Of a stretch of 64,000 nucleotides of DNA, positions 46,236 through 54,974 are shown one piece after another. The stretch is from NCBI RefSeq assembly GCF_000504205.1, contig NZ_AZAJ01000001.1, positions 248,001-312,000 of the forward strand. Direction: 5' to 3'. Every line of letters starts with the position of its first letter. Position 1 is the stretch's first letter. This DNA is from Methanolobus tindarius DSM 2278 (GTDB lineage: Archaea > Halobacteriota > Methanosarcinia > Methanosarcinales > Methanosarcinaceae). The translations under genes and the position numbers were made by a program. Below the pieces are notes generated by a model. That model worked only from the letters and a program-made list of their open reading frames with translations. It did not search any database and was not told the DNA's origin.

Positions 46236-46472
46236 TCACTCTTTTATCTTTCCAACAACCGGGAAATTATCCAGTGCATCTGTTTCATGAGGAGCTTCCA
46301 GATCAAGAGATTCAGTTAAATCTGTTCCTGCTTCATGCAAGCCCATGTGTTCTCCTGATTCCCAGAACTCACTTGCAGTCACATCATAAACCTGACCTGC
46401 ATAAACAACATAAACTTTCTCATTATCAGTGCCATTGTATTTGGCTACTTCTTCAAGTGTAAATTCCTGCAT
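46236..46472 (-). CDS. Cytochrome b5-like heme/steroid-binding domain protein
   Basis: A 78-aa small cytochrome b5-fold protein. It begins QEFTLEEVAKYNG, has VVYAGQVYDVTASEFWESGEHMGLHEAGTDLTE and ends NFPVVGKIKE. The histidine in GEHMGLHEAGTDLT and another near APHETD could serve as heme ligands. It resembles single-domain b5-like proteins of methanogens and clostridia whose ligand is uncertain. GGTGAG precedes the ATG. It is convergent with the kinase gene and upstream of nothing obvious. Confidence 0.92.
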   Translation of the reverse strand: MQEFTLEEVAKYNGTDNEKVYVVYAGQVYDVTASEFWESGEHMGLHEAGTDLTESLDLEAPHETDALDNFPVVGKIKE

Positions 46473-46559
46473 ATCCTCACCACTCTACAATCATCTTTCA
46501 AATTAATAGACTTTTGGGTATTTATTCCACTATCAAAGTAAAAATAAGATTGAAAGTAC

Positions 46560-47069
46560 TTATTTGAAAAAACAGCCACCCTGCGTACCTGTCTTTTCAA
46601 AATACTGTTGATGATATTCCTCTGCCCTGTAAAACGGACCAGCAGGCAGTATCTGTGTTACTACAGGATTTTTGAAGCGATTTGATAGTTCCAGTTCATT
46701 TTTAGAGAAAATAGCTTTATTCTTCTGGTCTTCGTTATGATAGAATATAGCAGAACGGTACTGAGTCCCAACATCCGGGCCTTGCTTATTTAGACTTGTT
46801 GGATCATGCAGTTCCCAGAAAAGTTCCAGCAGCTTCTCATATGGAACTATAGTTGAATTGAAAAGAAGTTCCACAGCTTCAGCATGTCCCGTATTACCCA
46901 TACAGACTTCTTTGTAAGTAGGATTTTCTTTGTTCCCGCCAGTGTAACCGACCTGTGTGAATTCAACACCCTGCACTTTTCTGAATACTGCTTCCACACC
47001 CCAGAAACAACCTGCTGCAAATGTTGCTTTTTCATAGCCCTTGCCAAGTAATTCCTCTTGAGATAGCAT
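46560..47069 (-). CDS. msrA: Peptide methionine sulfoxide reductase MsrA
   Basis: A 169-aa MsrA, which reduces the S-form of methionine sulfoxide in proteins. The catalytic cysteine is in [15 protein letters not shown]; other conserved stretches are [44 protein letters not shown] and [14 protein letters not shown]. The final cysteine in TQGGCFFK probably resolves the sulfenic acid. I start at ATG 47069, preceded by AGGTGAT; the upstream ATG at 47099 would add ten residues. It serves oxidative repair in an anaerobe. Confidence 0.96.
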   Translation of the reverse strand: MLSQEELLGKGYEKATFAAGCFWGVEAVFRKVQGVEFTQVGYTGGNKENPTYKEVCMGNTGHAEAVELLFNSTIVPYEKLLELFWELHDPTSLNKQGPDVGTQYRSAIFYHNEDQKNKAIFSKNELELSNRFKNPVVTQILPAGPFYRAEEYHQQYFEKTGTQGGCFFK

Positions 47070-47117
47070 CCCATCACCTATGAAAAGGTGAGCATGCATA
47101 AGCCATAAATGTTTCTG

Positions 47118-47921
47118 TTAATGGGATTTTACAAGAACTTCGTCTTTAATATCCGAATAACATTTTTCAAAAAGGCTTTGTCCACCTTCAACTTCAAGTA
47201 CTTCAAAGTCAAAGATTTCTGCAAACTCGTCGACTTTTTCATCAAAATTCTCGGTGTAAGTGAGTCCGGTCCTGACCTTTGCAACCCTTTTATACCCCGT
47301 GACCTCATTGACCTTTCTAAGCATCTTTATGGTTTTTTCAGGTTTCTCAGGATCAACTCTCATAATCTCACGCCATGCATGAGCAAACATTGGAGTAAAA
47401 AGAAACGTCCCATGCTCGCTGAACTTTTTAAGCGTCGCCAGATATTCCTGACAGCCTCCAAGGGTTGCACCAACACAATCGTCCACGGTGCGTGTTTCAT
47501 CCCTGAGTATTCTCACAGGACATGTTCCTTCAAGGTGTGCATAATCTGATTCTATTTTATCAAACACATTACCGCATAAACCGTAGAACATCAGGATAGC
47601 ATTTGAACATGTACTCAATTCATCTAATAATTTATAGATTTCAGCTTTGAGTATTTTGGGGAACTCATGGAGTGCAAGTTCAACCATATAGATCATTACT
47701 GTATACTGTTCAGGATTATTCCTGTAACTCTCCGTGTCAGAACGAATTTTTGCAGGTGAAATTATACGAAAATCAATACCTGATTTCCTAAGCTTAAAGA
47801 CAAAATCGTCTTCCTGACCGTTACCAACTACAAGAATCTCATCCACGGAACTATCATTTTCAAGTATGTGCACGATCTCATCCTGAAGTATCTTGCACGA
47901 CAGTATTGTCAGTAATGGCAT
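47118..47921 (-). CDS. DUF1638 domain protein
   Basis: A 267-aa protein of the DUF1638 family. It begins LLTILSCKILQDEIVHIL and has a conserved FYGLCGNVFD, DDCVGATLGGCQEYL and GTFLFTPMFAHAWREIM. The conserved cysteines in SCKI, GLCGN, DDCVG and GGCQE may bind a metal or cofactor. DUF1638 genes are frequent near corrinoid methyltransferase genes in methylotrophic methanogens, but no such gene is adjacent here. The biochemical role is not known. It lies 49 bp upstream of msrA on the same strand. Confidence 0.85.
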   Translation of the reverse strand: MPLLTILSCKILQDEIVHILENDSSVDEILVVGNGQEDDFVFKLRKSGIDFRIISPAKIRSDTESYRNNPEQYTVMIYMVELALHEFPKILKAEIYKLLDELSTCSNAILMFYGLCGNVFDKIESDYAHLEGTCPVRILRDETRTVDDCVGATLGGCQEYLATLKKFSEHGTFLFTPMFAHAWREIMRVDPEKPEKTIKMLRKVNEVTGYKRVAKVRTGLTYTENFDEKVDEFAEIFDFEVLEVEGGQSLFEKCYSDIKDEVLVKSH

Positions 47922-48007
47922 ATCACTATGTTTTCACTACTGGTTATTGACCCTTTTGCCTGTTTTCCATAAATGCAGATAAAAAGCCTATGAAAAATGG
48001 GGAGTGA

Positions 48008-48937
48008 TTAAATATATCCCAGTGACAGAGCCATTTCCCTGATAAAAGCATAATCGCTGTTATTAGCTTCTACATATAAGGCATGCCCTTCGCGCACATC
48101 CATGAAATTCTGAAATGTCTCAGGAGATTTTTCATGCATTTCAAGGAAAGCATTCTTGATTTTCTCTTTGAGTGCAGGGTCCATATCTCCTCTCACTGAA
48201 ATCGGATCTGTGGGAATAGAATCGGATTCCCAGATAATTATAATATTATTTTCTGAAGAGTTATCATCTTCGAAATAACGCTCATAGGTTGACGATGACA
48301 CTGCACCGGAATTAATAATATTGCCTGACAGTACAGCATCTATAGTGTTATCGTGTCCCCCGGAAAACAATGTGTTCTTGAAATCTTCATCAGGGTTAAC
48401 ACCCTGTGATAACAGATATCCGCGAGGAATAAGATTACCTGAAGTAGAAGCAGGATTTACAAAAGCAAATGATATATTCTGAGAATTGTTTACCAGATAG
48501 TCAATACTAGTAATATCTGACTTTCTGTTAGTGATAATGTAGCTGTTGTAAGTTTCAAGATTACCATCGGCATTCCCACCAGCTACAATGATTTCAGAAC
48601 CCGAACTCTCAGCTGAAATGACTGCAGAAAATGGACCAAAAAAGGCGATGTCCAGTTTTCCTGCTTCCATTGCATCTATAATAGCATAATAATCTGTACT
48701 TTTTATAGTTACTACATCCATTCCAAGTTCCGAACCAAGATATTCTTCTACAGCAGTAAACTGTTTGGTAACTTCCACAGGAGTGTCCCACAATATAAGT
48801 CCGATTCTTAGTTCATTCTGTGAACTCGGATCTTCAACAGGTTCCTGTTCTTCTACACATCCGGATAGGACTGTACTCAGAATTAATGCAATTATTAAAA
48901 TATAGAATCTCTTTATATGGTTCTGAAAAACATTCAT
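48008..48937 (-). CDS. PhnD/PhnS-like phosphonate-type substrate-binding lipoprotein
   Basis: A 309-aa extracytoplasmic binding protein of the phosphate/phosphite/phosphonate type (PF12974). It has an n-region with basic residues, a hydrophobic helix and the lipobox LSGC. The domain shows LRIGLILWDTPVEVTKQF, DIAFFGPFSAVISAE, NPASTSGNLIPRGYLLSQG and SSTYERYF. I start at ATG 48937; ATG 48949 directly abuts the AAAGGA motif and is less likely. No permease or ATPase gene is nearby, so this is an orphan receptor that may feed a distant transporter or a sensor kinase such as the one at 43248. Confidence 0.9.
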   Translation of the reverse strand: MNVFQNHIKRFYILIIALILSTVLSGCVEEQEPVEDPSSQNELRIGLILWDTPVEVTKQFTAVEEYLGSELGMDVVTIKSTDYYAIIDAMEAGKLDIAFFGPFSAVISAESSGSEIIVAGGNADGNLETYNSYIITNRKSDITSIDYLVNNSQNISFAFVNPASTSGNLIPRGYLLSQGVNPDEDFKNTLFSGGHDNTIDAVLSGNIINSGAVSSSTYERYFEDDNSSENNIIIIWESDSIPTDPISVRGDMDPALKEKIKNAFLEMHEKSPETFQNFMDVREGHALYVEANNSDYAFIREMALSLGYI

Positions 48938-49083
48938 AGTTAAATTCATTCCTTTATTGGACGTAGGTACCTTGGCATTTCTTATTATAGCATCTGATTT
49001 TAACCTGGACAATGATGATGCATGATATTTAATAAATACATAAACTTATAAGATTTTATGCAAATTGACCATACCTATATATA

Positions 49084-49245
49084 TTATCTTTCAAAAGATA
49101 TAAATGATAATATAAAAGCAATAAATCCACACGGAATACCTATAAACAGTGAAAAATAAATAGTATCTTCCAGTGCCTGAGTAACAATTATAGTAACCAA
49201 TAAGGAAATAACCAGACTTATAATCAGAGATTTTAGAACTTTCAT
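49084..49245 (-). CDS. Small two-helix membrane protein, 53 aa
   Basis: A 53-residue protein with two predicted membrane helices, LIISLVISLLVTIIVTQ and SLFIGIPCGFIAFILSFIS, separated by an acidic LEDTIYF turn. The n-terminus MKVLK is basic and the end FER is charged. No clear ribosome-binding site is seen before the ATG at 49245, but codon pattern and helix-turn-helix layout look genuine. It lies between the PhnD-like gene and a GNAT gene. Function unknown; a small accessory subunit of a membrane complex is one possibility. Confidence 0.6.
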   Translation of the reverse strand: MKVLKSLIISLVISLLVTIIVTQALEDTIYFSLFIGIPCGFIAFILSFISFER

Positions 49246-49357
49246 TGTTATTAACTTGCTCTTTTATTGTTTTAAAAGATTCGATAGAAATAATACTAAT
49301 TCAATATTATGACAGGTTGATATTATGAATTAATCATAACTCCATGAAGGTATAAAA

Positions 49358-49861
49358 ATGAAAGATGAAAATGATTTAAGATGTGAAATCACTGTTAGGC
49401 ACACAGATGAGAATGATATTCCTCTTATAATGAATCTTGTACGGTCCCTGGCTGATTTTGAAGACCTGAGTGATCACGTCCTTTCAACAGAAGAAACTCT
49501 TCATGAAGCCCTTTTCGGCGAAAGAGTATATGCAGAAGCCATAATAGCCGAAATTGACAGGAAACCTGCAGGTTTCATTATATTTTTCCATAACTTTTCC
49601 TCATTTACCGGTAAACCCGGACTCTATATTGAAGACATTTTCGTCTATCCTGAATATCGCAGCAAAGGTGTAGGTAAAGCACTTATGGTCCATTGCGGAA
49701 AAATTGCCAGGGAACGAAACTGTGGCAGACTGGAGTGGAGTGTACTTGACTGGAATCCCGCAAGAAAATTTTATGAACATATGGGCGGTGAACACCAGAA
49801 AGAGTGGCTTCTGTACAGGCTTGATGAAAGAGGTATAGACGAGCTTGCCGAAAGAAGATAG
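49358..49861 (+). CDS. GNAT-family N-acetyltransferase
   Basis: A 167-aa GNAT enzyme resembling diamine or thialysine acetyltransferases. It starts ITVRHTDENDIPLIMNLVRS, contains FFHNFSSFTGKPGLYIEDIFV (the beta-4/beta-5 region), the acetyl-CoA loop PEYRSKGVGKALM and ends LEWSVLDWNPARKFYEHMGG. The pattern LYIEDIFV and LDWN is typical of the SAT1-like group, so a polyamine or amino acid is a plausible acceptor. A gene for arginine decarboxylase, a polyamine enzyme, is 1 kb away. Confidence 0.9.
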   Translation: MKDENDLRCEITVRHTDENDIPLIMNLVRSLADFEDLSDHVLSTEETLHEALFGERVYAEAIIAEIDRKPAGFIIFFHNFSSFTGKPGLYIEDIFVYPEYRSKGVGKALMVHCGKIARERNCGRLEWSVLDWNPARKFYEHMGGEHQKEWLLYRLDERGIDELAERR

Positions 49862-49939
49862 TATTCAGTGATAAAAAAAGTCAAACATAATAAAATCAGC
49901 AAAAATTAGAACAAAATAATAGTATAAAAAGATCATGTT

Positions 49940-49974
49940 CCTGGCATTTCAATATTATATTGTACAATGCCAGG
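49940..49974. terminator. Bidirectional terminator between GNAT and lipoprotein genes
   Basis: CCTGGCATT (49940-49948) and AATGCCAGG (49966-49974) are perfect 9-bp arms around a 17-base AT-rich loop. Read leftward from the lipoprotein gene it is followed by runs of T. It sits between converging genes. Confidence 0.6.
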
Positions 49975-49994
49975 TAGATCTAAAATAAACAGGA

Positions 49995-50312
49995 TTAAGC
50001 ATCTGTTGTTTCGTTGGTAGCTTCTTCGGTTGCAGCTTCTTCAGCAGCTTCCTCTGTTGCTTCTTCTTCGGTTGCTTCTTCCTCAGTTACATCTGCTTCC
50101 ATGTCTTCTTCGGTTGCATTCTCAGCAACATCTGCTGCCATGTCATCTTCTGCAACTTCTTCAGTTACATTCTCGTTTACAGCATCTTCTGCTACTTCTT
50201 CTGCATTTTCTGCGTGTTCATCTGCTGCTTCTTCTGTTGTGTCTGCACAACCTGATACGGCTACAAGTCCGATCATCAGGAAAACCATAAGTATGCTTAA
50301 AAATTTCTTCAT
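49995..50312 (-). CDS. Low-complexity acidic lipoprotein
   Basis: A 105-aa lipoprotein. The signal peptide has lipobox VSGC near residue 21. The mature chain is almost only Ala, Glu, Asp, Thr, Val and Asn in short repeats such as EEVAEDD, AENATEED and TEEEATEEAA, with no cysteine after the lipid anchor. It is probably disordered and highly charged, perhaps a spacer or cation-binding coat on the cell surface. GGAG lies before the ATG. No known family. Confidence 0.82.
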   Translation of the reverse strand: MKKFLSILMVFLMIGLVAVSGCADTTEEAADEHAENAEEVAEDAVNENVTEEVAEDDMAADVAENATEEDMEADVTEEEATEEEATEEAAEEAATEEATNETTDA

Positions 50313-50484
50313 GTTACGTCTCCGATCACTACGAATCTATATATTCTATAGACGTCTACGGATAAACCATAAATTACTTAAGTTTTTCGATATGCAATGT
50401 TTCTTGATATCATATTTTTAAAGAAATAATATCCAGAGAAATTGCGATTCCTGAGAAAGTTAATCTGCATCAAATGATGATAAA

Positions 50485-50718
50485 ATGAATATAAAAAGCA
50501 TGTGGATAGACGGTTTAAAAGGTTTTGAAGATGCATACAGTGTGCATAAGGACGTTTTTGTAATTGAACAGGATGATGAAAAACTTGAGATGGATATGAA
50601 TGACGATAAATCAATCCATCTAACACTTTATGATGAAGCAACTCCTGTGGCAACTGGAAGATTATTTGCCGATGGAGAAGGATTTCATATTGGGAGAATA
50701 TCTGTCCTGAAAGAATAA
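50485..50718 (+). pseudogene. GNAT acetyltransferase, 3'-truncated
   Basis: These 77 codons encode the first half of a GNAT enzyme: IDGLKGFEDAYSVHKDVFVIEQ, a beta sheet with HLTLYDEATPVATGRLF and GFHIGRISVLKE, then TAA. The family would continue with the acetyl-CoA loop (R-G-K-G-x-G) directly after VLKE. The downstream 70 bp do not encode it in any frame. I call it a remnant of a deletion. A short functional product is possible but would lack the CoA site. Confidence 0.75.
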
Positions 50719-50791
50719 CGAAAGATGAAACTTGTCATCTGAAAATAAAAATGTAACAACAAAAAGAATCACAAGTAAAAGGTAACTCCTT

Positions 50792-51343
50792 TCACTCGAT
50801 AAACACCATGGCGGCTATAACAGTTGTCCATTTGCCATCCTTATCACCGTATGCGGTCTGGCAATAATGTGTAGTGTCTATAATATGACCGCTTGCCTTG
50901 TAGACCTGTTCCCTTTCCTGCCATGCACAATCTGAATCGAATTCAATTCCAAGAGTGGTTGCAAGCATTGTTGCTGCAATATCTTCAGCATATTCACCGG
51001 CTATCTCTTCATTTTCCCCGAAAGAGTGATGTTCTGAAATATATCCGTAATTATTTTCATTTACAGGAACTGCAGTGCCAACAGCTGCTGCAATAAGTCT
51101 GTGAGGCTCTTTTGTTTCATTGCGTGCAAGAACGCAATGTACAATTTCCCCTGCAGGCAGGTCTTTAACTCCTTCTTCACGTGATACTAATTTACAGTTT
51201 GGAGGAAGTATGCTGGAAACGGTAACAAGATTATATTTCTGAATAAGTGCCTCACGCAGTGCCAATTCAAAAGATGCTAATTTATCTTTATGAACACCAA
51301 CACCTTTAGTCAAAAAGCATTTTTTTGGAACCATTTCAATCAT
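50792..51343 (-). CDS. pdaD: Pyruvoyl-dependent arginine decarboxylase
   Basis: A 183-aa proenzyme that self-cleaves between Ser43 and Ser44 in LVTVSSILPPN; the new alpha chain then begins with a pyruvoyl group. It decarboxylates arginine to agmatine, the first step of archaeal polyamine synthesis. Other markers are VPKKCFLTKGVGVHKDKLAS near the start and NENNYGYISEHHSFGENEEIAGEYAED split by active-site residues. I keep the ATG at 51343; ATG 51334 would shorten it by three residues. It has no operon partner here. Confidence 0.95.
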   Translation of the reverse strand: MIEMVPKKCFLTKGVGVHKDKLASFELALREALIQKYNLVTVSSILPPNCKLVSREEGVKDLPAGEIVHCVLARNETKEPHRLIAAAVGTAVPVNENNYGYISEHHSFGENEEIAGEYAEDIAATMLATTLGIEFDSDCAWQEREQVYKASGHIIDTTHYCQTAYGDKDGKWTTVIAAMVFIE

Positions 51344-51582
51344 CGCATTATATATTATTCATCTGTGTTTACATTTACAGAAATTTATCGTTTTCGACAT
51401 TTCTAAGTATAAACTGGAACTGATAACATCAATCCAAAAGCATACTTGAAATTGTATCTTTATATATGAAGATTATGAGTGCTTGAAAAACAATAATAGG
51501 AGATTTTTTCCTTCTAAAGTTGATTTGCAGGTGTAAGATATTAAAGGATGAACTCCTTAACAAAGCGCGGAGCAGACTAAAA

Positions 51583-54387
51583 ATGGATATTTCCCGGCTG
51601 GTAGAAAAAATAAAATCATCAAGAAGATATGATGGGCAAATTACACACATAGAGGATGTACCAGCCAGAGAGCCATCTTACAAAGAACTGGAGATGAATC
51701 CACTTATAAGATATGCTTTGAACCAGAAAGGAATCCAGCAACTGTACGCACATCAGGCTGAAGCTGTTGAGAGGACAAGAAATAGGGAAAATATAGTTCT
51801 TTCCACAAGCACTGCCAGCGGAAAATCATTATGCTACATGCTCCCTGTTTTTGAAAGTCTGCTTAAAGAACCGCATGCAACTGCACTATACATATCACCC
51901 CTGAACGCTCTTGTAAACGATCAGCTTGATACTTTCAGGGAACTGAGTCAGACAATGACTTTGAACGTCAAAATTGACCGTTTTGTAGGCTCAATGACAA
52001 AAGCTGAAAAGGATGCCGTAAAGCATGGAAATACAAAAATCATATTTACAAATCCTGAAATGCTTCATTTGAGTTTCCTTCAATGGAAGCAACAGTGGAG
52101 ACAGTTCCTTTCCAATCTTAATTATATCATCATTGATGAGAGTCATTCATACAGCGGTGTCATGGGAAGCCATATGGCAAACCTTCTCAGAAGACTGAAT
52201 CGTATTTGTGATAACTATGGTGCCAAACCCCTTTACATCTGCTGCACGGCCACAATCGGAAATCCGGTTGAACACAGTTCCGCCCTTACAGGCAGGAAAA
52301 TGACACTTATCGACAACGATAGTTCCGGCCAGGGTGCACAGAAATTTATGTTCTGGAACCCGCCCCTGTACTCACGTGCAAGAAATTTCACCCAGAGAAA
52401 AGCCAGCTTTGGGGAAACTGTAGACCTTTTTACAACTTTTGTGCAGAGTGATCTCCAGACAATTGTCTTTGCAAGGTCCAGGCAGAAAGTTGAAAGGATG
52501 TACGTGCAGGCAAGAAATACACTTGCAGAAAGAGGTGTGGATAAAACTATCAGCCCCTATCGTGGAGGTTACCACGGAAACGAACGCGAAGATATCGAAA
52601 AAGGACTTGCTTCCGGTGAAATAGAAGGAGTGATATCCACCAACGCCCTTGAACTTGGAATAGACATCGGTGGGCTGGATGCCTGTATAATGGATGGTTT
52701 TCCCGGGACTATTATGAGTGCCAGGCAGCAGGCAGGAAGAGCTGGACGTGGAAGCAGGGAAAGTATAGTTACCCTTGTAGCAGATTCCAATGCTCTTGAC
52801 CAGTACTACATGAGAAATCCCGGGGATTTTTTCAGGCGTGATTGTGAGGAAGCTGTCATAAATGTTTCAAACCGCTACATCCAGGCAGGTCATCTGCTCT
52901 GTGCAGCAAGGGAACTGCCGCTAAAACCTGAAGACAAAGAATATTTCGGACCTGAATTTGATACTATTGTGCAGGTTCTTGAAGAAGAAGGCCTTCTGGA
53001 AGGAGAATTTGAGAAGCGTTCACGTGACCCGGCTCCACACATGAAAATATCCATAAGAAATATTGAAAATGACAGTTACACCATAATTGATAAGGCTACC
53101 AGAAAACCGCTTGAGAAAGATATCGAAAGGTTAAGAGCATACAGGGAAGCTTTTGAAGGTGCGGTCTATATCAATAAAGGTAAGCCCTATTGTGTCACAA
53201 AACTGGACCACGATAAAAAAGAGATTCATGTTGAACCGGCAAGTGATGGATATTACACAAGAGCCATGGTCGATTCAGATATTGTTGTCAGGGAAGTAGT
53301 TGAAACAAAAGACCTGCCCTCATGTCCTGAAGTGAAAGTTGGTTTTGGAGATGTTGATGTCACACAACAGGTAACAGGTTACAGGAAAATACAGCAGAGG
53401 TCAGATACTGAGCTTGGTCAGCATTCACTGGAAATGCCACAGTTCAGTCTTGAGACTGAAGCCATATGGCTTGAGCTGCCATATTCTTTTACAGCCCTTG
53501 TTAATGAACATGAACGTGACCTTGCAGGAGGGATCCATGCAATTGAGCATGCAATCATCGCAATGTACCCGTTACATCTTTTAGCTGACAGAAATGATGT
53601 TGGTGGAGTTTCAACACCATCACATCCTGATATCTCAGGCAACAGCGGTATTTTTGTGTATGACGGCCATCCCGGTGGCGTTGGTTATGCTGAAAGTGGT
53701 TATGGAAGGATCACTGAAATGCTTGAGGTCACACTGAAATCAATAGAAAGCTGTCCATGTTATGATGGATGTCCATCATGTATCCAGTCTCCTAAATGTG
53801 GAAACAACAATAATCCACTGGACAAGGATGCTGCAATAATGATCCTGAGGAAGATGCTCGGCAAACCAGCATATATCCCGCAGAAAAAGAAAGTAACAAG
53901 AAAGGTTGAAAGACCTGTGAAAGATGAAAGTTACGTACCTGTGCAGAGAGATCCGAAGGACAGGCCATTTGACCATACTGCAGCACTGAACAGGGCAAGG
54001 AGAAAACTCAGGCAGCGTGACCGTAAGAGTGCTGATGAGTGGATTAGGGAAGGCATCAAAGCCGGAAAAGAAAAAGATCATGAACTGGCTTTTGAATGCT
54101 TCTCAGCTGCCCTGCAACTTCAGCCTTCAAATGCAACAGCACTAATGAATAAAGGTATGACATGCCTGAGACTCGGACAGAACCAGATGGCATTAACTAT
54201 TTTCAACAAACTCATAAGCCGGGGATATGGGAAAAGTGTTGTATGGAAGCACAAGGGAATAGCTCTTCACCGCCTTGGTGATTTTGTCGGTGCTGTAGAA
54301 ATGTTCGATGAAGCTCTTAAAGAAAAACCTGATGATATAAAACTTCAGGAACTCAGACAAAAGTCCTATGAGAAGACCCTGAAATAG
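51583..54387 (+). CDS. DEAD/DEAH helicase with DUF1998 domain (MrfA/Hrq1-like), C-terminal TPRs
   Basis: A 934-aa superfamily 2 helicase of the YprA/MrfA/Hrq1 group, which act in DNA repair. Motif I is STASGKSLCYMLP, motif II is IIDESHSY, motif V and VI are STNALELGIDIGG and RQQAGRAGRGS. The DUF1998 zinc site is CPCYDGCPSCIQSPKCG near residue 730-745. Beyond it, about residues 825-930, lie TPR repeats (AFECFSAALQLQPSNATALM, AVEMFDEALKEKPDD), an addition not typical of MrfA. I start at ATG 51583 with GGAG ten bases upstream; an earlier start at 51520 is weaker. Confidence 0.93.
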   Translation: MDISRLVEKIKSSRRYDGQITHIEDVPAREPSYKELEMNPLIRYALNQKGIQQLYAHQAEAVERTRNRENIVLSTSTASGKSLCYMLPVFESLLKEPHATALYISPLNALVNDQLDTFRELSQTMTLNVKIDRFVGSMTKAEKDAVKHGNTKIIFTNPEMLHLSFLQWKQQWRQFLSNLNYIIIDESHSYSGVMGSHMANLLRRLNRICDNYGAKPLYICCTATIGNPVEHSSALTGRKMTLIDNDSSGQGAQKFMFWNPPLYSRARNFTQRKASFGETVDLFTTFVQSDLQTIVFARSRQKVERMYVQARNTLAERGVDKTISPYRGGYHGNEREDIEKGLASGEIEGVISTNALELGIDIGGLDACIMDGFPGTIMSARQQAGRAGRGSRESIVTLVADSNALDQYYMRNPGDFFRRDCEEAVINVSNRYIQAGHLLCAARELPLKPEDKEYFGPEFDTIVQVLEEEGLLEGEFEKRSRDPAPHMKISIRNIENDSYTIIDKATRKPLEKDIERLRAYREAFEGAVYINKGKPYCVTKLDHDKKEIHVEPASDGYYTRAMVDSDIVVREVVETKDLPSCPEVKVGFGDVDVTQQVTGYRKIQQRSDTELGQHSLEMPQFSLETEAIWLELPYSFTALVNEHERDLAGGIHAIEHAIIAMYPLHLLADRNDVGGVSTPSHPDISGNSGIFVYDGHPGGVGYAESGYGRITEMLEVTLKSIESCPCYDGCPSCIQSPKCGNNNNPLDKDAAIMILRKMLGKPAYIPQKKKVTRKVERPVKDESYVPVQRDPKDRPFDHTAALNRARRKLRQRDRKSADEWIREGIKAGKEKDHELAFECFSAALQLQPSNATALMNKGMTCLRLGQNQMALTIFNKLISRGYGKSVVWKHKGIALHRLGDFVGAVEMFDEALKEKPDDIKLQELRQKSYEKTLK

Positions 54388-54394
54388 AAGTTCA

Positions 54395-54832
54395 TCAACC
54401 CTTTGCTTTTTCGATGTACTTTATCAGGTCATGTAAAGGTTTTGTGCCACCGGATATCAAAAAGCCTGTAACTGTGATGTCGATTATCGGAGAAACTGCC
54501 ACACCCAGCATCAGTAGAAAGCGTATCTGCAAAATGAAGGCCAGAATAATTCCAAGAAAAGATGTCATAAGGAATATCTCAAGGACCATACGATTGTCCC
54601 TTTGATTGCGATATTTTAACTGGCTTTGAAGTTCATCATATAACCTGTCTTCTCTGTCCTTATCGCAGTCAACACCAAGCCTGGATTTTATTTTTTCTAT
54701 CTTAAAAGAAGTTACCTCTATGTCAGCTTTAGTATCATCATACGACCGCATTAGTTTTATGATCGAATCTGTAATTCGTTCAATCACCTGAGCAGCCACA
54801 TAAAATATTGCAAATACATTAATTACGGACAT
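54395..54832 (-). CDS. Membrane protein of unknown function, 145 aa
   Basis: A 145-aa protein with a first helix (VINVFAIFYVAAQVIERI), a charged cytoplasmic segment of about 65 residues rich in Lys, Asp and Arg that is probably coiled coil (KIEKIKSRLGVDCDKDREDR), and two more helices (EIFLMTSFLGIILAFILQI and LMLGVAVSPIIDITVTGFLI). I start at ATG 54832, preceded by AGGTGAGG; an in-frame start at 54853 exists. It converges with the helicase at 7 bp spacing. No family known to me. Confidence 0.78.
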   Translation of the reverse strand: MSVINVFAIFYVAAQVIERITDSIIKLMRSYDDTKADIEVTSFKIEKIKSRLGVDCDKDREDRLYDELQSQLKYRNQRDNRMVLEIFLMTSFLGIILAFILQIRFLLMLGVAVSPIIDITVTGFLISGGTKPLHDLIKYIEKAKG

Positions 54833-54974
54833 TGCCTCACCTGAGATATTCAAAATAACCGAATAAATATAATATATCTGATGAATGCAATGGTATATAT
54901 CAATTCCTAATAATTTTCAAAGAAAAGAAACTGAACTCTTATAGAGTTCAATTTTTAAAAAGATTCAATTGATT

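Noticed and set aside
47109-47549. 146-codon frame on the + strand opposite the DUF1638 gene
   Set aside because: It has no ribosome-binding site or family signature, and the minus strand carries clear DUF1638 motifs.
50014-50421. Long open frame rich in Ser, Ala and Val opposite the acidic lipoprotein
   Set aside because: It is the antisense of the Ala-Glu-Asp repeat gene. The complement of GCT/GAA codons keeps frames open. The minus-strand frame has a signal peptide, lipobox and ribosome-binding site; this one has none.
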